From: Chaenocephalus aceratus
Taxonomy: Eukaryota > Chordata > Actinopteri > Perciformes > Channichthyidae
Length of the DNA stretch: 64,000 nt
Reading direction: 5' to 3'
Assembly (NCBI GenBank): GCA_023974075.1
Contig: CM043788.1
Location: 27,501,980-27,565,979 of the forward strand
Part shown: piece after piece, positions 1 to 10,209 of the stretch
Position numbering within the stretch: the stretch's first letter is position 1
Layout: each line of letters opens with the position of its first letter
The notes under the pieces: model-generated
What the model was told of the DNA's origin: nothing
Database searches by the model: none
The model's input: only the letters and a program-made list of their open reading frames with translations
Position numbers and translations under genes: made by a program

Positions 1-3000
1 TAAAATAATAACCATTTGGAAATGTCATTGCAAATCTTTATAGACATGTTACAAGATTGTATTTTCCTAAGGGACAGAAACAAGTACTTGAACTCATTTA
101 TGAAACAGTGAAAGGAGGGCTTGCCTCCTCTCCATTTACTACAATGTAAATGATAATTACCCAAAATAATAATTATATTTACCAAATCAGATATGGGAGA
201 ATCCAAATTATCCATATAATATAAAATGTGATATATTTTGAAGGCCGGAATGTTTGTTAATTTAAGTAACAACCAATCTCTCACATTCGACCAAAACAAT
301 TTGGAAAAAGGGCATGAGAAAAATAAATGTTCCAACGATTCATCAGATAGATTACAAAAGGAACATGGTTCCACTTCAAATTTAAATCTTGAATTTAAAA
401 AAGTAGAAACCGGGTAGATTTTATGAACAATTTTAAAATGAGTTTCTTTTGCTTTAGGAGAAATAGGCCATTTTATAAAATAAGTGAGAGCTTTTTCCAT
501 TACAGATAAAGTGTCTAAATCGGTCCCTTGTGGAAATAAGCCTCTGTTCAAATTGTGAAAAAAGTGGGATTTCAAAGAAGCATTAATAGATTTGTTATTC
601 TTAAGAGTATCGCCAATAAATTCCAAATTAGGTAAAACTGATACAACATTTGAGTACAGTAAAGTATTATGAATCATTTCAATAAGTGGTAGAGGAATTG
701 CTTTACAGATTTTGTTATAATCTTTAGCAGTACACGTTATATTGTATTTCGTTGAAAAAGCCAAAACATCTAGCAGTTTACCATTGCAATCTAGTAAATC
801 ACTAACAAACAAAATACCCCTCTCATACCAATCACTCCTAAACAAGGATTTTCTGTTTATAATAATCACTCTATTGTTCCATAAAGTAGATCCATGAGGA
901 GAAAAATGGTGGGTAAATATCATTTTCCAATAATGAAGTATCTGCTTATGAAAATTTGACAATTTGGTCGGAATCTTATTAACCTCAAAATCACATTTTA
1001 AAAGTAAATCAAACCCTCCTAGACGTTTAAATATGGCCTTTGGAATATGGAACCACATGGATTCTGGCTGGGACAAAAAAGCTTTCAACCATTTTATTTT
1101 AATTGTTCCAATCATTGATTCAAAGTCTAAAACTTTAATTCCGCCTTTATCATATTCTTTAACAAGCTGTGACTTTTTAATGTAGTGAGTTTTATTTCTC
1201 CACAAGAATTGGAAAATAATTGAGTTGTTTTTTTTAATATTGGCCGAAGAGACAAAACATGAGTGGCATGGATAAATCAGTCTAGATATACCTTCTGCTT
1301 TAGTAAGAAGAACTCTGCCAAAAATAGTAAGATCTCTAGTTAACCAACGACTGAGAGATTTCTTCATATCTGTGATACGGTTACAAATATTAAGATCTTC
1401 TCTCCTGATATAATTTTTAGATAATGTTATTCCTAAATATTTCACTTCAGGTACCACTCTAATAGAGTCAATAACGGAATCATCACATGAATGGATAGGG
1501 AGTAATTCACATTTTGAAAGATTAAGAGATAACCCTGATGCTTTTGAAAAAATTGAAATTGTGTTAAGAGTTTCCTTTACCATGCATTTATTCTTTAGGA
1601 AAATGGATGTGTCATCCGCGAATTGACTAATTTTAAATTCTTTGTCAACGAGGGTAATGCCTAATATTTTGTGATTCTTTATAATAAGCATTGTTAAAAC
1701 TTGGGTGGTCAGAATAAATAATTTTGGGGAAATAGGGCAACCCTGTCGAATACCACGTAAAACCTTAAACCTAGGGCTCATTCCAGGGTTCAAAGATACA
1801 GAACTATCTATGTCCGAATAGAGCATCCTAATTATATTGCAGAAATGTTCACCAAAACCCAGAAATGTTAGAGTTTCCATTAAAAAGGAATGTTCAACAG
1901 TATCAAAAGCCTTATAAAAATCCAGAAATAATACGAGACCTTCAGTATCAATAAACTCATGGTAATCGAGCATATCCAGTATCAGTCTGGTATGGTTATG
2001 AATACTTCTGCCCTTAATAAAGGCTGATTGACATTCATCTACTAGTTGATTCAGACCTGAGTTTAACCTGTTAGCATAAACATGTGCTAACAGTTTGTAA
2101 TCATTACATAGTAGGGTAATAGGTCTCCAATTATCCAACAAAAGATTATTTTTATTTGGTTTTGGAATTAAGGTAATAAGGCCATGTTTCATGGTTGGCG
2201 AAAGGTTTCCTGCTGAAATGCAATCTGTGAAAGCCTTATAAAGCATTTTTCGCACATCTGACCAAAAATATTTGTAGAACTCTATGGTTATACCGTCCAG
2301 CCCTGGTGATTTGCCACCAGACATTTGCAGTAATGCACTATCTAATTCTTCAATTTTTAGTCGATCGTCCATATACTGTTTAAAAGGATCATCTATTGTC
2401 TTTTTGAATTCTGTAATTTTACTAAAAAAGTTATCACAGTTTTCTTAGAAAACTTTGAGTTATATAAATTGCTATAAAAAAGTCTAATTTCTTCGTTTAT
2501 CTGGTCTTGATTTTCAATAGTGACATCATTAACACTCAGTTTTGTGATTTTCTTTTTCACTTGTCTTTGCTTTTCAAGATTGAAGAAATAAGAAGTGTTT
2601 TTCTCTCCTTGCTCAATCCATCGGGCTCTCGAACGAATAAAAGCGCCCTTAGCTTTTTCCAAATACATATTGTCTAATTGAGTTTGTAAATTGTTCAGTT
2701 TAATTTGCTCATCCAATGATAACTCAGCTTTAAGGCATAAATTATTAATTTCACTTGTCATCTCTTGTTGTTTTTGTTTCTTTAATCTAGAGGAGTATTT
2801 ACTGGAATTTATCGCAATCTGTCTCACACTAAATTTAAACCATTCCCATTTACTGAGAGATGACATATCCAAAGCCAGAGTTTCTTTTATCAGTTGTTTG
2901 ATCTTTTTACAAAAATCTGCATTCTCCAAAAGACTATTATTGAATTTACATATAGGTTTAAGATTGGGACTGAAGTTGCATTGTAAAAAGGACAAAGAGA

Positions 3001-3234
3001 TGACACAGTGATCAGTCAGAGGTGATGCTGAAATGTCACACTTTGAGACATTATTAGTTAAACTAGTAGAGATTAACCAATAATCGAGCCTAGAACACTG
3101 ACCATTGTTAGAAGAGTTAAACCAGGTATATTGTGACTTTGAGGGATTATTTATTCTCCAAACATCAGTTAAATTAAGTTTAGAGGCCAAGTGAATAATA
3201 GAATCATTACAATTATGACAATGTCCCCTTAAAG
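1..3234 (-). pseudogene. L1-like ORF2, C-terminal endonuclease plus reverse transcriptase (partial, frameshifted)
   Basis: Continuation of ORF2 downstream of the hAT insertion. The endonuclease tail (TDHC motif, ~3000-3020) leads through a lysine-rich linker to the reverse transcriptase. The catalytic FADD box is encoded by 1611-1622 on the minus strand. A Cys-rich zf-RVT-like segment (CSFC with a downstream SC pair) lies at about 310-380. The frame from 3234 runs to about 2445, where a 1-nt loss shifts it; downstream of that the second frame stays open to base 1 wherever I translated it. It should supply nicking and target-primed reverse transcription for this LINE. The left end is cut by the window, so the true C terminus is unseen. 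Confidence 0.85.
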
Positions 3235-5106
3235 CAGTGGTTCTCAAACTTTTTCTGTCATTCCCCACTTTGAACAGGTGGGCCTTTTCAAGCCCCACCT
3301 GTTCCTCATCGCTCCAATAAAATGGTAGGCCAAGCTTAAAATTGTCAAATGTATCGTTCTATAACAGGGGTCTCCAACTTTTTTTAGGATGAGGGTTACT
3401 TTCAAAAAATAAAACAAGTCGTGAGCTACTTTTACTCCTCTTTTTAGTTTTTTTGCAGTGTATATATTTAGCACATTTTAACATTATTATATGCTACCTT
3501 TAACCTTTGAGTGCTGTTTGGGTCTGTGGGACCCGTTTTCAGTGTTTACTAAAATAAAATGTATGCAATTTAATTATTTTAACCTGCTTTATTTGGTGGT
3601 GGACGTCACATCCTCGAGGGTCCGGGGGCATGCACCCCCAGGAAGATTTTTTTTAAATGTTGAAGTTGAATGCATCAATCTGGTGCACTTTGAGCTAGGG
3701 CTGCTCAATTAAATCGTATATTAATCGCAATTACGATTTTGGCTTGCAACGATTATGAAAACAACATAATCGAAATAAAACGTTTTTATTTATTTTTTAA
3801 ATAGGTTTTTCAGTTGAATTATACTTAAAGTTCAGGGTAATCAACTGTTAAAAACATACTTTTCAAATTATTTTCTTCAATAAATTGATGTTTTTCAAAG
3901 TAAATGGTTAATCGTTTTTAATAATTGTGATATCAATTATGGACCCAAATAATCGAGATTATGATTTTTGCCATAATCGAGCAGCCCTACTTTGAGCCCA
4001 ACATGAATTTATGGATACAGCTCTCAACACTCAGATGAAAGGGAGCTGTATACTTTTCAATAATCCAAACATCTTTAGAATATGATCACAACAAATCATT
4101 TAAACTTGTTTATTCTTATCTTATGTTACCTAGTTAGCATTCTTTCTTTTTATTTATGCATATTTGACTAATCACTCCCCTTTTAAAGTTTTTACTGTCC
4201 TATAGTACACATTGGAATGATTTCTTACTCTATTTTGTACAACTTTATTAAATAGATAAAGGTGTGCTCTCTCTCTTGCTCTCTCGCTCCACATTGCTTT
4301 TCTTCCCGACTGCAACGCTGTTGTGTGTGTCTGTGAGAGCGTTTCACACGTGTGTATGAGAGATTTTTACCAGTGGCGAGCCTGTCTCTGAGGGCCTAAG
4401 ATATTCTACAAAATAATATTTAAAAACATTAAAACAAATTATATTTTTCTTTATATATTTTTTTTAAATATGTTTTTAGTAATATTTGTCAATAGTTTTA
4501 CCAAAAATAACTCCTTTGAATCTGCCTATTCAGTTTCTGTTTGAATGTGAAGGGTTAAATGAAAGAAGCTCCTCTCTGCGAGTCTGTGAAGACAGGAGCT
4601 GATTGGACGTCCAGCTATGAATTCACAGAGGGCCAGCTATAGTAACTGAACGAGAGTAATGTCAAATGACAGTACAATTGACCAATCATATCTTCCCTCT
4701 AAATGGGTGGGCTTTATTATCGCGGACTTTATGACAAGTTCCGCCCGCTGTGAAACGTTTCTTGTTTCCATAGCAACAACAACTGTCAACAGCGTAAACT
4801 TGCCTTCAAAATAAAAGCATGCCAAATTACACTTAAGACATACAACTGCAACGAAAGTAACAAACACAATGCAATATCCTTTTCAATTTCAAAGAACACA
4901 AATTGGGTTATCTACAGGTGTTGTTTTGTGTGGTAGAGGGTCGCTTTTCATTGATACGTTTTGCACCCCGGGCGGGCCGTTGTTTTGATATTCCACCAGT
5001 GTATAAATAATAAATAAATGTGGAAAAAAAATGTTAATTTTTAAATAATTTTTTTTTTTTCGCGACCCACCTATCACATCTCTGCCCTACACTTTGAGAA
5101 ACGCTG
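3235..5106. mobile_element. Non-autonomous hAT transposon inside L1 ORF2
   Basis: An 1872-bp insert with hAT-like terminal inverted repeats: left CAGTGGTTCTCAAAC, right end complementary to CAGCGTTTCTCAAAG. It is flanked by a perfect 8-bp duplication CCTTAAAG at 3227-3234 and 5107-5114. Removing the insert and one duplication brings the two halves of the LINE endonuclease back into the same frame, which confirms the borders. There is no transposase ORF. A single hAT-like terminus CAGGGGTCTCCAAC at about 3366 has no partner and may be a fragment of a further element. Confidence 0.93.
3696..3989. mobile_element. Nested hAT-type MITE
   Basis: A 294-bp insert within the larger hAT. Ends are TAGGGCTGCTCAATTA on the left and the complement of TAGGGCTGCTCGATTA on the right. 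An exact 8-bp duplication CTTTGAGC flanks it (3688-3695 and 3990-3997). It is AT-rich and non-coding. The 8-bp duplication and TIR place it with hAT; it must be younger than its hAT host. Confidence 0.92.
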
Positions 5107-5583
5107 CCTTAAAGGAAGACGATCTAACCACTCATCAGGAACTACATTAAAATCCCCTCCGATTATAATCTTATCAGTCATATAAAGTAATTTCCATTCC
5201 TCTAATTTTTGGCACAAGATTGAAAGAAAATTATTGTTTTTAATCTTTCTGTTATATCCATAAACACACACCAGTATGTAATTAGTCCCATTAACATCAA
5301 TCACAACCATTAGCCAATGACCGTTTGTATCACTCCTGTGGTCAATTATATTTCCAGGTAACCTGTTAAATAAAATCATCACTCCAGCCGAATGTGATGT
5401 TCCATGGCTGAAAAAAATGTTGTCTCCCCATTGTACTTTCCAGAACTTTGTATCTGCCTCTGCAGAATGAGTTTCTTGCAGAAAAACACAATTTGCCTTT
5501 TGTTCCTTACAAAAAAGAAAAATTGCCTTACGTTTCACATTGTTTTTTAGCCCCCTAGCATTTAAGGATATGAACGATAACAT
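5107..5583 (-). pseudogene. L1-like ORF2, N-terminal AP endonuclease half
   Basis: The ORF2 start codon is at 5583-5581. The protein begins with the endonuclease strand carrying Asn8 in an NARGL motif and the catalytic Glu37 in a QETH motif, followed by a GGDFN box near residue 145. The open frame is broken by the hAT insertion at 5106 and resumes at 3234. This domain nicks target DNA to prime reverse transcription. The ATG was chosen because it immediately precedes the first conserved endonuclease strand, as is usual for L1 ORF2. Confidence 0.88.
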
Positions 5584-5832
5584 TGAAAGAGCAAAGATAG
5601 AAACCTTAAGAAAATGCGCAAAGGAATGCTATATCGATGCGCAGGAGTGAGTAACGTAGCCCTTAACAAACATATTTAGTGCAATAGCTCACAACATTTT
5701 GAATATAACCTGAGACATGTCCAATCCTAAAAACATAAAAATAAACACTCAAACTGAAAACTTCAGCATACCTACTGAGGACCGAAAACCTGCTCCCTGT
5801 CCCTCCAGTTAATTACTGCGGTGTTTTTCACG

Positions 5833-6657
5833 TTATTCCGGGTCCACTCTTTTGTTGTCAATCAGCGCGAAGCCTTCCTTCAGAAAAGCTCTCTTCCCCT
5901 TTCTCCTGGCTTCTTGAACCAGTGGCCAAAGCTTGGAGCGAGCCTCCCGGTCCTCCTTGGAGAAATCCTCTTTGAAACGAATGTGCATCTCGCTGCAGAC
6001 TCTCGCATCTTTGGACTTTTTCCAGATCTCGTCACGAACAGTCCTCATCCCGAACTGAATGATGATTGACCTCGGTGTGTTGTTGGAAGTAGCTGCATTA
6101 CCCTTCATACCCAGCCGATGGACAGTGTCTACTGAGTCACGCAGCTTTTCCACAGACATCGGAACAACTCTTGTGAGTATCCCGATCACAGCTTCTCTTG
6201 TGTTTTCTCCTTCTTTTTCAGGCAGACCATTCATCCTCAGATTCCACCTCCGTTTGTAGCGGGCTTGCTCCTCGCCAGACTTACGTAGTAAAGTGTTATC
6301 TTTCAGAAGATCATCAAACTTTTTCTGAAGAGCAGAAATGTCTTTCTTATTTTCTTTAGCTGCTTCAGTGTTTGCTTCAATGCGTTTTTCAAACTTTTTT
6401 AACAGCTCTGTCTGTTCATCCATTTTTCCGGATAAGACTTGTATTGCCTGGAGAATGGTGCTGCTGCGATCCTCTGCCATTTGTGTTTCGCCATGAACCT
6501 TTGATTTCTTTGGATTCGGTCCTTTAGTTGGTGTGTGGTCCCAATTTATTTTGTGTCCCTTAGAGTTGTCCGCTTCCATGTCCTCAATATCCGAGTCGTC
6601 ACACGCCTCATGGAGAACTTTTAAGTTGTAATCGTGGTCGTTCATGCTAGCAGGCAC
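5833..6657 (-). CDS. L1-like ORF1 RNA-binding chaperone
   Basis: A 274-residue open frame just upstream of ORF2. Residues ~65-125 form a charged heptad-like coiled coil (KKFEKRIEANTEAAKENKK region). An RRM-like block follows from ~135 with NLRMNGLPE and a SIIIQF strand, then a basic C-terminal domain. This is the layout of L1 ORF1p (transposase_22 family), which trimerises and packages LINE RNA in cytoplasmic particles. An acidic N-terminal stretch precedes a basic PKKSK patch. The frame has no internal stops, so this part of the element looks intact. The short ORF on the opposite strand at 5821 is a shadow. Confidence 0.85.
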   Translation of the reverse strand: MPASMNDHDYNLKVLHEACDDSDIEDMEADNSKGHKINWDHTPTKGPNPKKSKVHGETQMAEDRSSTILQAIQVLSGKMDEQTELLKKFEKRIEANTEAAKENKKDISALQKKFDDLLKDNTLLRKSGEEQARYKRRWNLRMNGLPEKEGENTREAVIGILTRVVPMSVEKLRDSVDTVHRLGMKGNAATSNNTPRSIIIQFGMRTVRDEIWKKSKDARVCSEMHIRFKEDFSKEDREARSKLWPLVQEARRKGKRAFLKEGFALIDNKRVDPE

Positions 6658-6849
6658 TTTATGTCAAAAGTGTTGGTAACTGAAGAGTTAAAGTAAATTG
6701 TGATTATTTAAGCTTCTATAATAACTTAAAGTGTATCATGAATAAGCCTGTCAGTTTTGCAGTCAAGGACTCAAATCTAAACTTTTTTTACGAGCCTGCA
6801 ACGTTGCTGCTTCTCACTCAGCCATCCTGAAAGTTTTTTTTCCACAAAA

Positions 6850-7152
6850 CACACAACAATGGAGGATGTGGAAGCGATCGTTTTCTTGTTTATTGTGAAA
6901 TCCATGGTGCTGACATGCTGTGCTCTGCATAACGTCTGCGAGAGTCATGGAGAGGACTATGATGATGGGTGGAATGCACCAGCAGCAGAGCCTGGGGTAG
7001 CAGTGTCTCAAGGTGTCTTTGATGCGCTACCTGAATACCTACATATGCATTGTATTGCATTCATTGTATTGAACATAAATAAATCTTTTTTTTTTCATAT
7101 ACATGTGTTTGTCAAATGTTTTAAACAAATGTTATCTGAATTGAATATTTAG
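6850..7152 (+). pseudogene. Harbinger (DDE_Tnp_4) transposase, C-terminal fragment
   Basis: An open frame of up to 97 residues containing the hallmark TCCALHNVCE segment, followed by acidic EDYDDGW, which closes PIF/Harbinger nuclease-type transposases. The upstream catalytic DDE region is absent because the L1 5' end abuts it. The frame runs on through low-complexity Lys/Phe codons and probably ended earlier in the intact gene. AATAAA signals at 7074 and 7078 fit the 3' end of a transcription unit. Confidence 0.72.
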
Positions 7153-7984
7153 TAAATATTTGAATTTCAAGCCCCAGTAAGTACTGCCCCATAATAAGAA
7201 CATTACTAATTACTATTACTAATTACTATTACTAATAAATTAAGCGAATATCAAAGCTAACTATAAACATAAATACTAAAGTGTAAAACACAGCAAAACT
7301 ATATTCATAAATGCAAGTGTAAAATAGTGTGGACAATTGTAAACATGGATGGAGACTAAAGTATCCACAACATAAAATAATATATTAAATATAACCTCAA
7401 TCTTTCTTCTAGACATGTTAAAAGCTTGCTTGAATGGGTTATAGGTTTATTTTGTTCTCTCATCTTTGAAATATATAAGGAATGTGTTGTTTGAGTCTAG
7501 TAGAACGAGGGTATTACAATTGAGCAATTTCTACATGTATTATGTATTTATCATGTATTCTTAATACCATTACAAAATAAACATGTAATAATGTTTTAGA
7601 GGAGGACCTCAAGCTAGCAAACTCAATTTCTTGCTTTAAATTTCTTAAAAGTAAGGGGCTTTTTCCTAACCGATGGTGTTTGTTATTGCTTTATAAATTC
7701 ATGTATGTTTATGATTTTTTTATGTTGGGTGCCATTCATTATCAACAAGAGATAAGATAAGTCAAATAAGTACTTTATTGATGGCAGTATAAAAATACAA
7801 ATGTTGTATCAAAAAGGCATGCCATTAAACAATACAAATAAAAAATGTAAAACTGTATTGCAGCCAGCATAAATATACATGGAATTGTAAATATAAAATG
7901 AACATTTTAAAGAAAATAAATAAACAAGGAAGTACAAATGTTGCATTTAAAAATTAACTAGATAAAAAATATATAATATGTACA
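7145..7984. other. AT-rich interval between convergent Harbinger genes
   Basis: No coding potential seen. It contains short TACTAAT direct repeats at 7204-7235 and several AATAAA-like hexamers, consistent with back-to-back 3' ends of the two Harbinger genes. Confidence 0.5.
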
Positions 7985-9099
7985 ATAACTATTAAGGTTT
8001 TTTGAAGTATCAGGGAGGAGACGGGCCACGTCGGCTGCCCAGTCATGGTGCCGTTCCTGCTGGGCCGAGGATCCTCTCCTCCTCGTTTCCTCTTGCCTGG
8101 GTGACAATAAGATAATAATTAGCAATAAGGAAAAAACACAGGACAGGTACAGGTCACACAAGGATATAAGAATAACATGTATAAACAGAACAACAGTAAG
8201 GTGAACTAAAGAAAGTTCTGGCCCTAGATGTTTACAATGATTGTGAAAGTGAATTACATTATGTCCAGCCTGTTGATAATGAATATAAATATATGTATAT
8301 GATAGGATGTCACACACAACTGTACTAGCTGCTTACTAGCTAAGACTTTACTTGAAACAGAGCATTTCCACACAGTGGTATAGCTTATTTTAATTACTGA
8401 CGATGGATGATCCAAGGTTTAAAAAAACACAATTCCAGTCGTTTTGCCATTTCTATTTCTTACCTAGAACCACACGCTGCGGTGTCGTGATGGCACTCGG
8501 TGTTGGTGGTTGAGTTGGTGTCGATTCTTCGGCTGGGGTCCGTTCTGGATTCGATGACGATGTGGACGGAACACTGCCATCAACCGTTGTTCGGGAATGT
8601 TCCTCCTAACGAGTCCCAATGTAATCATCTAGAACAGCAAAATGACTTGTTAATTCCACAAACTACTGCAGCACAATACTAAATAGCAACAACAACTATA
8701 GAAAAGAAAAACTGAACGTAAACAATGGCACATATGGTGTTAGCAAACAATAGCTCTAGCTAAGGCTATCTGCCTAGGCTATCTGCCTTAGCTGGCTATG
8801 TAGCTCTTCGGGGCTCCATAAAAGCACGGGTTGTCGAACATTAATGTAAGGATAAAATAGACTTCTTTGTTAGAAGTGAGCGTACCTTGCAGGGACTCCA
8901 GTAAAGCCGTTGCCGTTTTCCCTACATCGCAGGAAAGTCCTCGAAAATCCGCGTTCGGACATCTGTGCAGAGACATCCTGGAACACTTTCACATTTCGCG
9001 TTGTTCCGTCGAGCTCCCGCTGGATTTTATCATCCCCAATGAGATGTAGGAACGTCGTCACCTCCTCGGTCGACCACGGTGTGCTTTTCTTCGACGTTG
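7985..9099 (-). pseudogene. Myb/SANT-like accessory DNA-binding gene of Harbinger (three exon-like blocks)
   Basis: Exon 1 starts at the ATG near 9099 and encodes a SANT-like helix set: TPWSTEEVTTFLHLIGDD, then FSRTFLRCRE. It jumps to an ATALLESLQ block ending at a GTACGC donor near 8885. A second exon-like block (~8640-8467) encodes a Ser/Thr/Pro-rich linker ending QRVVL at a GTAAG donor. The third (~8105-7985) encodes a basic tail with QEETRRR and HDWAADVARLL. In Harbingers this protein imports the transposase and binds the termini. The middle of exon 1 appears deleted and frameshifted between FLRCRE and ATALLES, and a stop precedes the second block, so it is probably dead. Confidence 0.68.
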
Positions 9100-9408
9100 C
9101 CATTTTTGTAGCTCCTCCGTTTACAAAATGCTGCAAGCTTGCTTCTTGATATATATGTGATGCGAGGGATGATCTCGCGCGCGATCTTGTGACGATTCTC
9201 TCTGACCAATCAGCAGTCGAGTGTTGACGTCACAGCCCTGGCCTGGTCTGATAGAACCACGATTTTATGGGGCCGGAAAAAGAGGGAAAAAGTACCCGCT
9301 AGCCGGTACTAGGCTATATGGAAATGCCACCAAAAACTGGCCTGGGCGCTTGAGGACGGTTCAGGACGCTTAAACGGGGCTACACGCTGCAGTGGAAATG
9401 CGCCATAA

Positions 9409-10209
9409 GGAGCATACAGCAGGAGATACTCACGATGTCTGCCTGGGCTTCTCAAAACAGTTATAATTTATCTGTTTTCACAAACCCAGAGAGAGTCAAG
9501 CCATATTCTGGATAGAGAGGTTCTCTCTCTCCTAGAAAGAAGGGTTTTATCTATAAAGCCCACCGAGCGGAGTCAGATTACGGAGGAAAATGTCCTCGTA
9601 AAGCACCCGCTCAACATGGGCCTCATAATAAAACTAAACCCCGAACGCCACGGCTTACGGAGAGTTTTGGTGATTATGAAATGCGTAGTGGCACTACACC
9701 TGACTTTTCCAGTGCGGGACGCGCCTACGGGTGCAGTCCTTTCACGGAAGATGGTCACCACGGACGCAGGTCAGACGGGCTGACAGGGGACTTACGAAGG
9801 TCCCCCGGTGAGAGGTCTCTAGAACAGAGACTTCCAGCGGGCACGCGTAAATTACCCGGAGCTTTTAGCGGTGTTCCCCACCCAAAAATGCTTCATGCCT
9901 TCTCTCAGAGGACTTCATGTCCCCGTGAGGACAGACAACACGATATCGTGTATGAACCGCCAGGGGAGATTGCGTTGTCTCCAGTCACACACACTGGCAC
10001 ACAGACTGATCCCTTGGAGCGGCAGACGTCTCCTCTCTCTGAGAACGACACAAGTACCAGGTGTTATGCACCTAGGGACAGAATTACTGTCAAAGGGTGC
10101 ACCACTCTATGCAGACTGGACTCCTCATCCAAGGATCGGGAGTCCGCTGTGGGTGCGTTACGGCGGAGCCGCGTTAAGTCTGTTCGCAAAGGGAGAAAAT
10201 GCTCAATGA
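9409..10209 (+). pseudogene. DIRS copy 1 RT/RNase H frame, deleted and interrupted
   Basis: Matches copy 2 in order: the pre-RT region and RT start (ILDREVLSLLERR near 9510-9550), then a jump to RNase H (ERHGLRRV, TTDAGQTG). In this frame the RNase H part contains two stops near 9783 and 9820, and ends FAKGENAQ-stop at 10209. The RT active site is deleted. The polyprotein is therefore non-functional, while the overlapping recombinase frame is still open. Confidence 0.72.

Larger units (their letters stand above)
1..6838 (-). mobile_element. L1/Tx1-like LINE, minus strand, 3' end beyond the window
   Basis: Non-LTR retrotransposon read right to left. It has a ~180-bp 5' leader (6658-6838), ORF1 (6657-5833), a ~250-bp spacer, then ORF2 from 5583 leftward past base 1. 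ORF2 carries an AP-type endonuclease, a reverse transcriptase and a C-terminal Cys-rich zf-RVT-like domain, the order of the L1/Tx1 clade. Visible damage is one 1-nt frameshift near 2445 and a hAT insertion at 3235. The 5' junction (~6838) is placed where Harbinger transposase coding sequence begins on the other strand, and is approximate. The 3' UTR and tail are outside the window. Confidence 0.88.
6839..9405. mobile_element. PIF-Harbinger transposon, right part (left part hidden behind the L1)
   Basis: Carries the C terminus of a Harbinger transposase on the plus strand and a converging Myb/SANT-like accessory gene on the minus strand, the standard two-gene layout of animal Harbingers. The right end is the complement of TGGCGCATTTCCACTGCAG, followed by TAA at 9406-9408, the expected 3-bp target. 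The sequence after 9408 matches internal DIRS sequence, so the element sits inside a DIRS copy. The left end and the main DDE domain would lie left of the window if the L1 is an insertion. Confidence 0.78.

Noticed and set aside
8500..8682. Plus-strand ORF as a gene
   Set aside because: The minus strand here encodes the Ser/Thr/Pro-rich exon of the Harbinger Myb/SANT gene, ending at a GTAAG donor.
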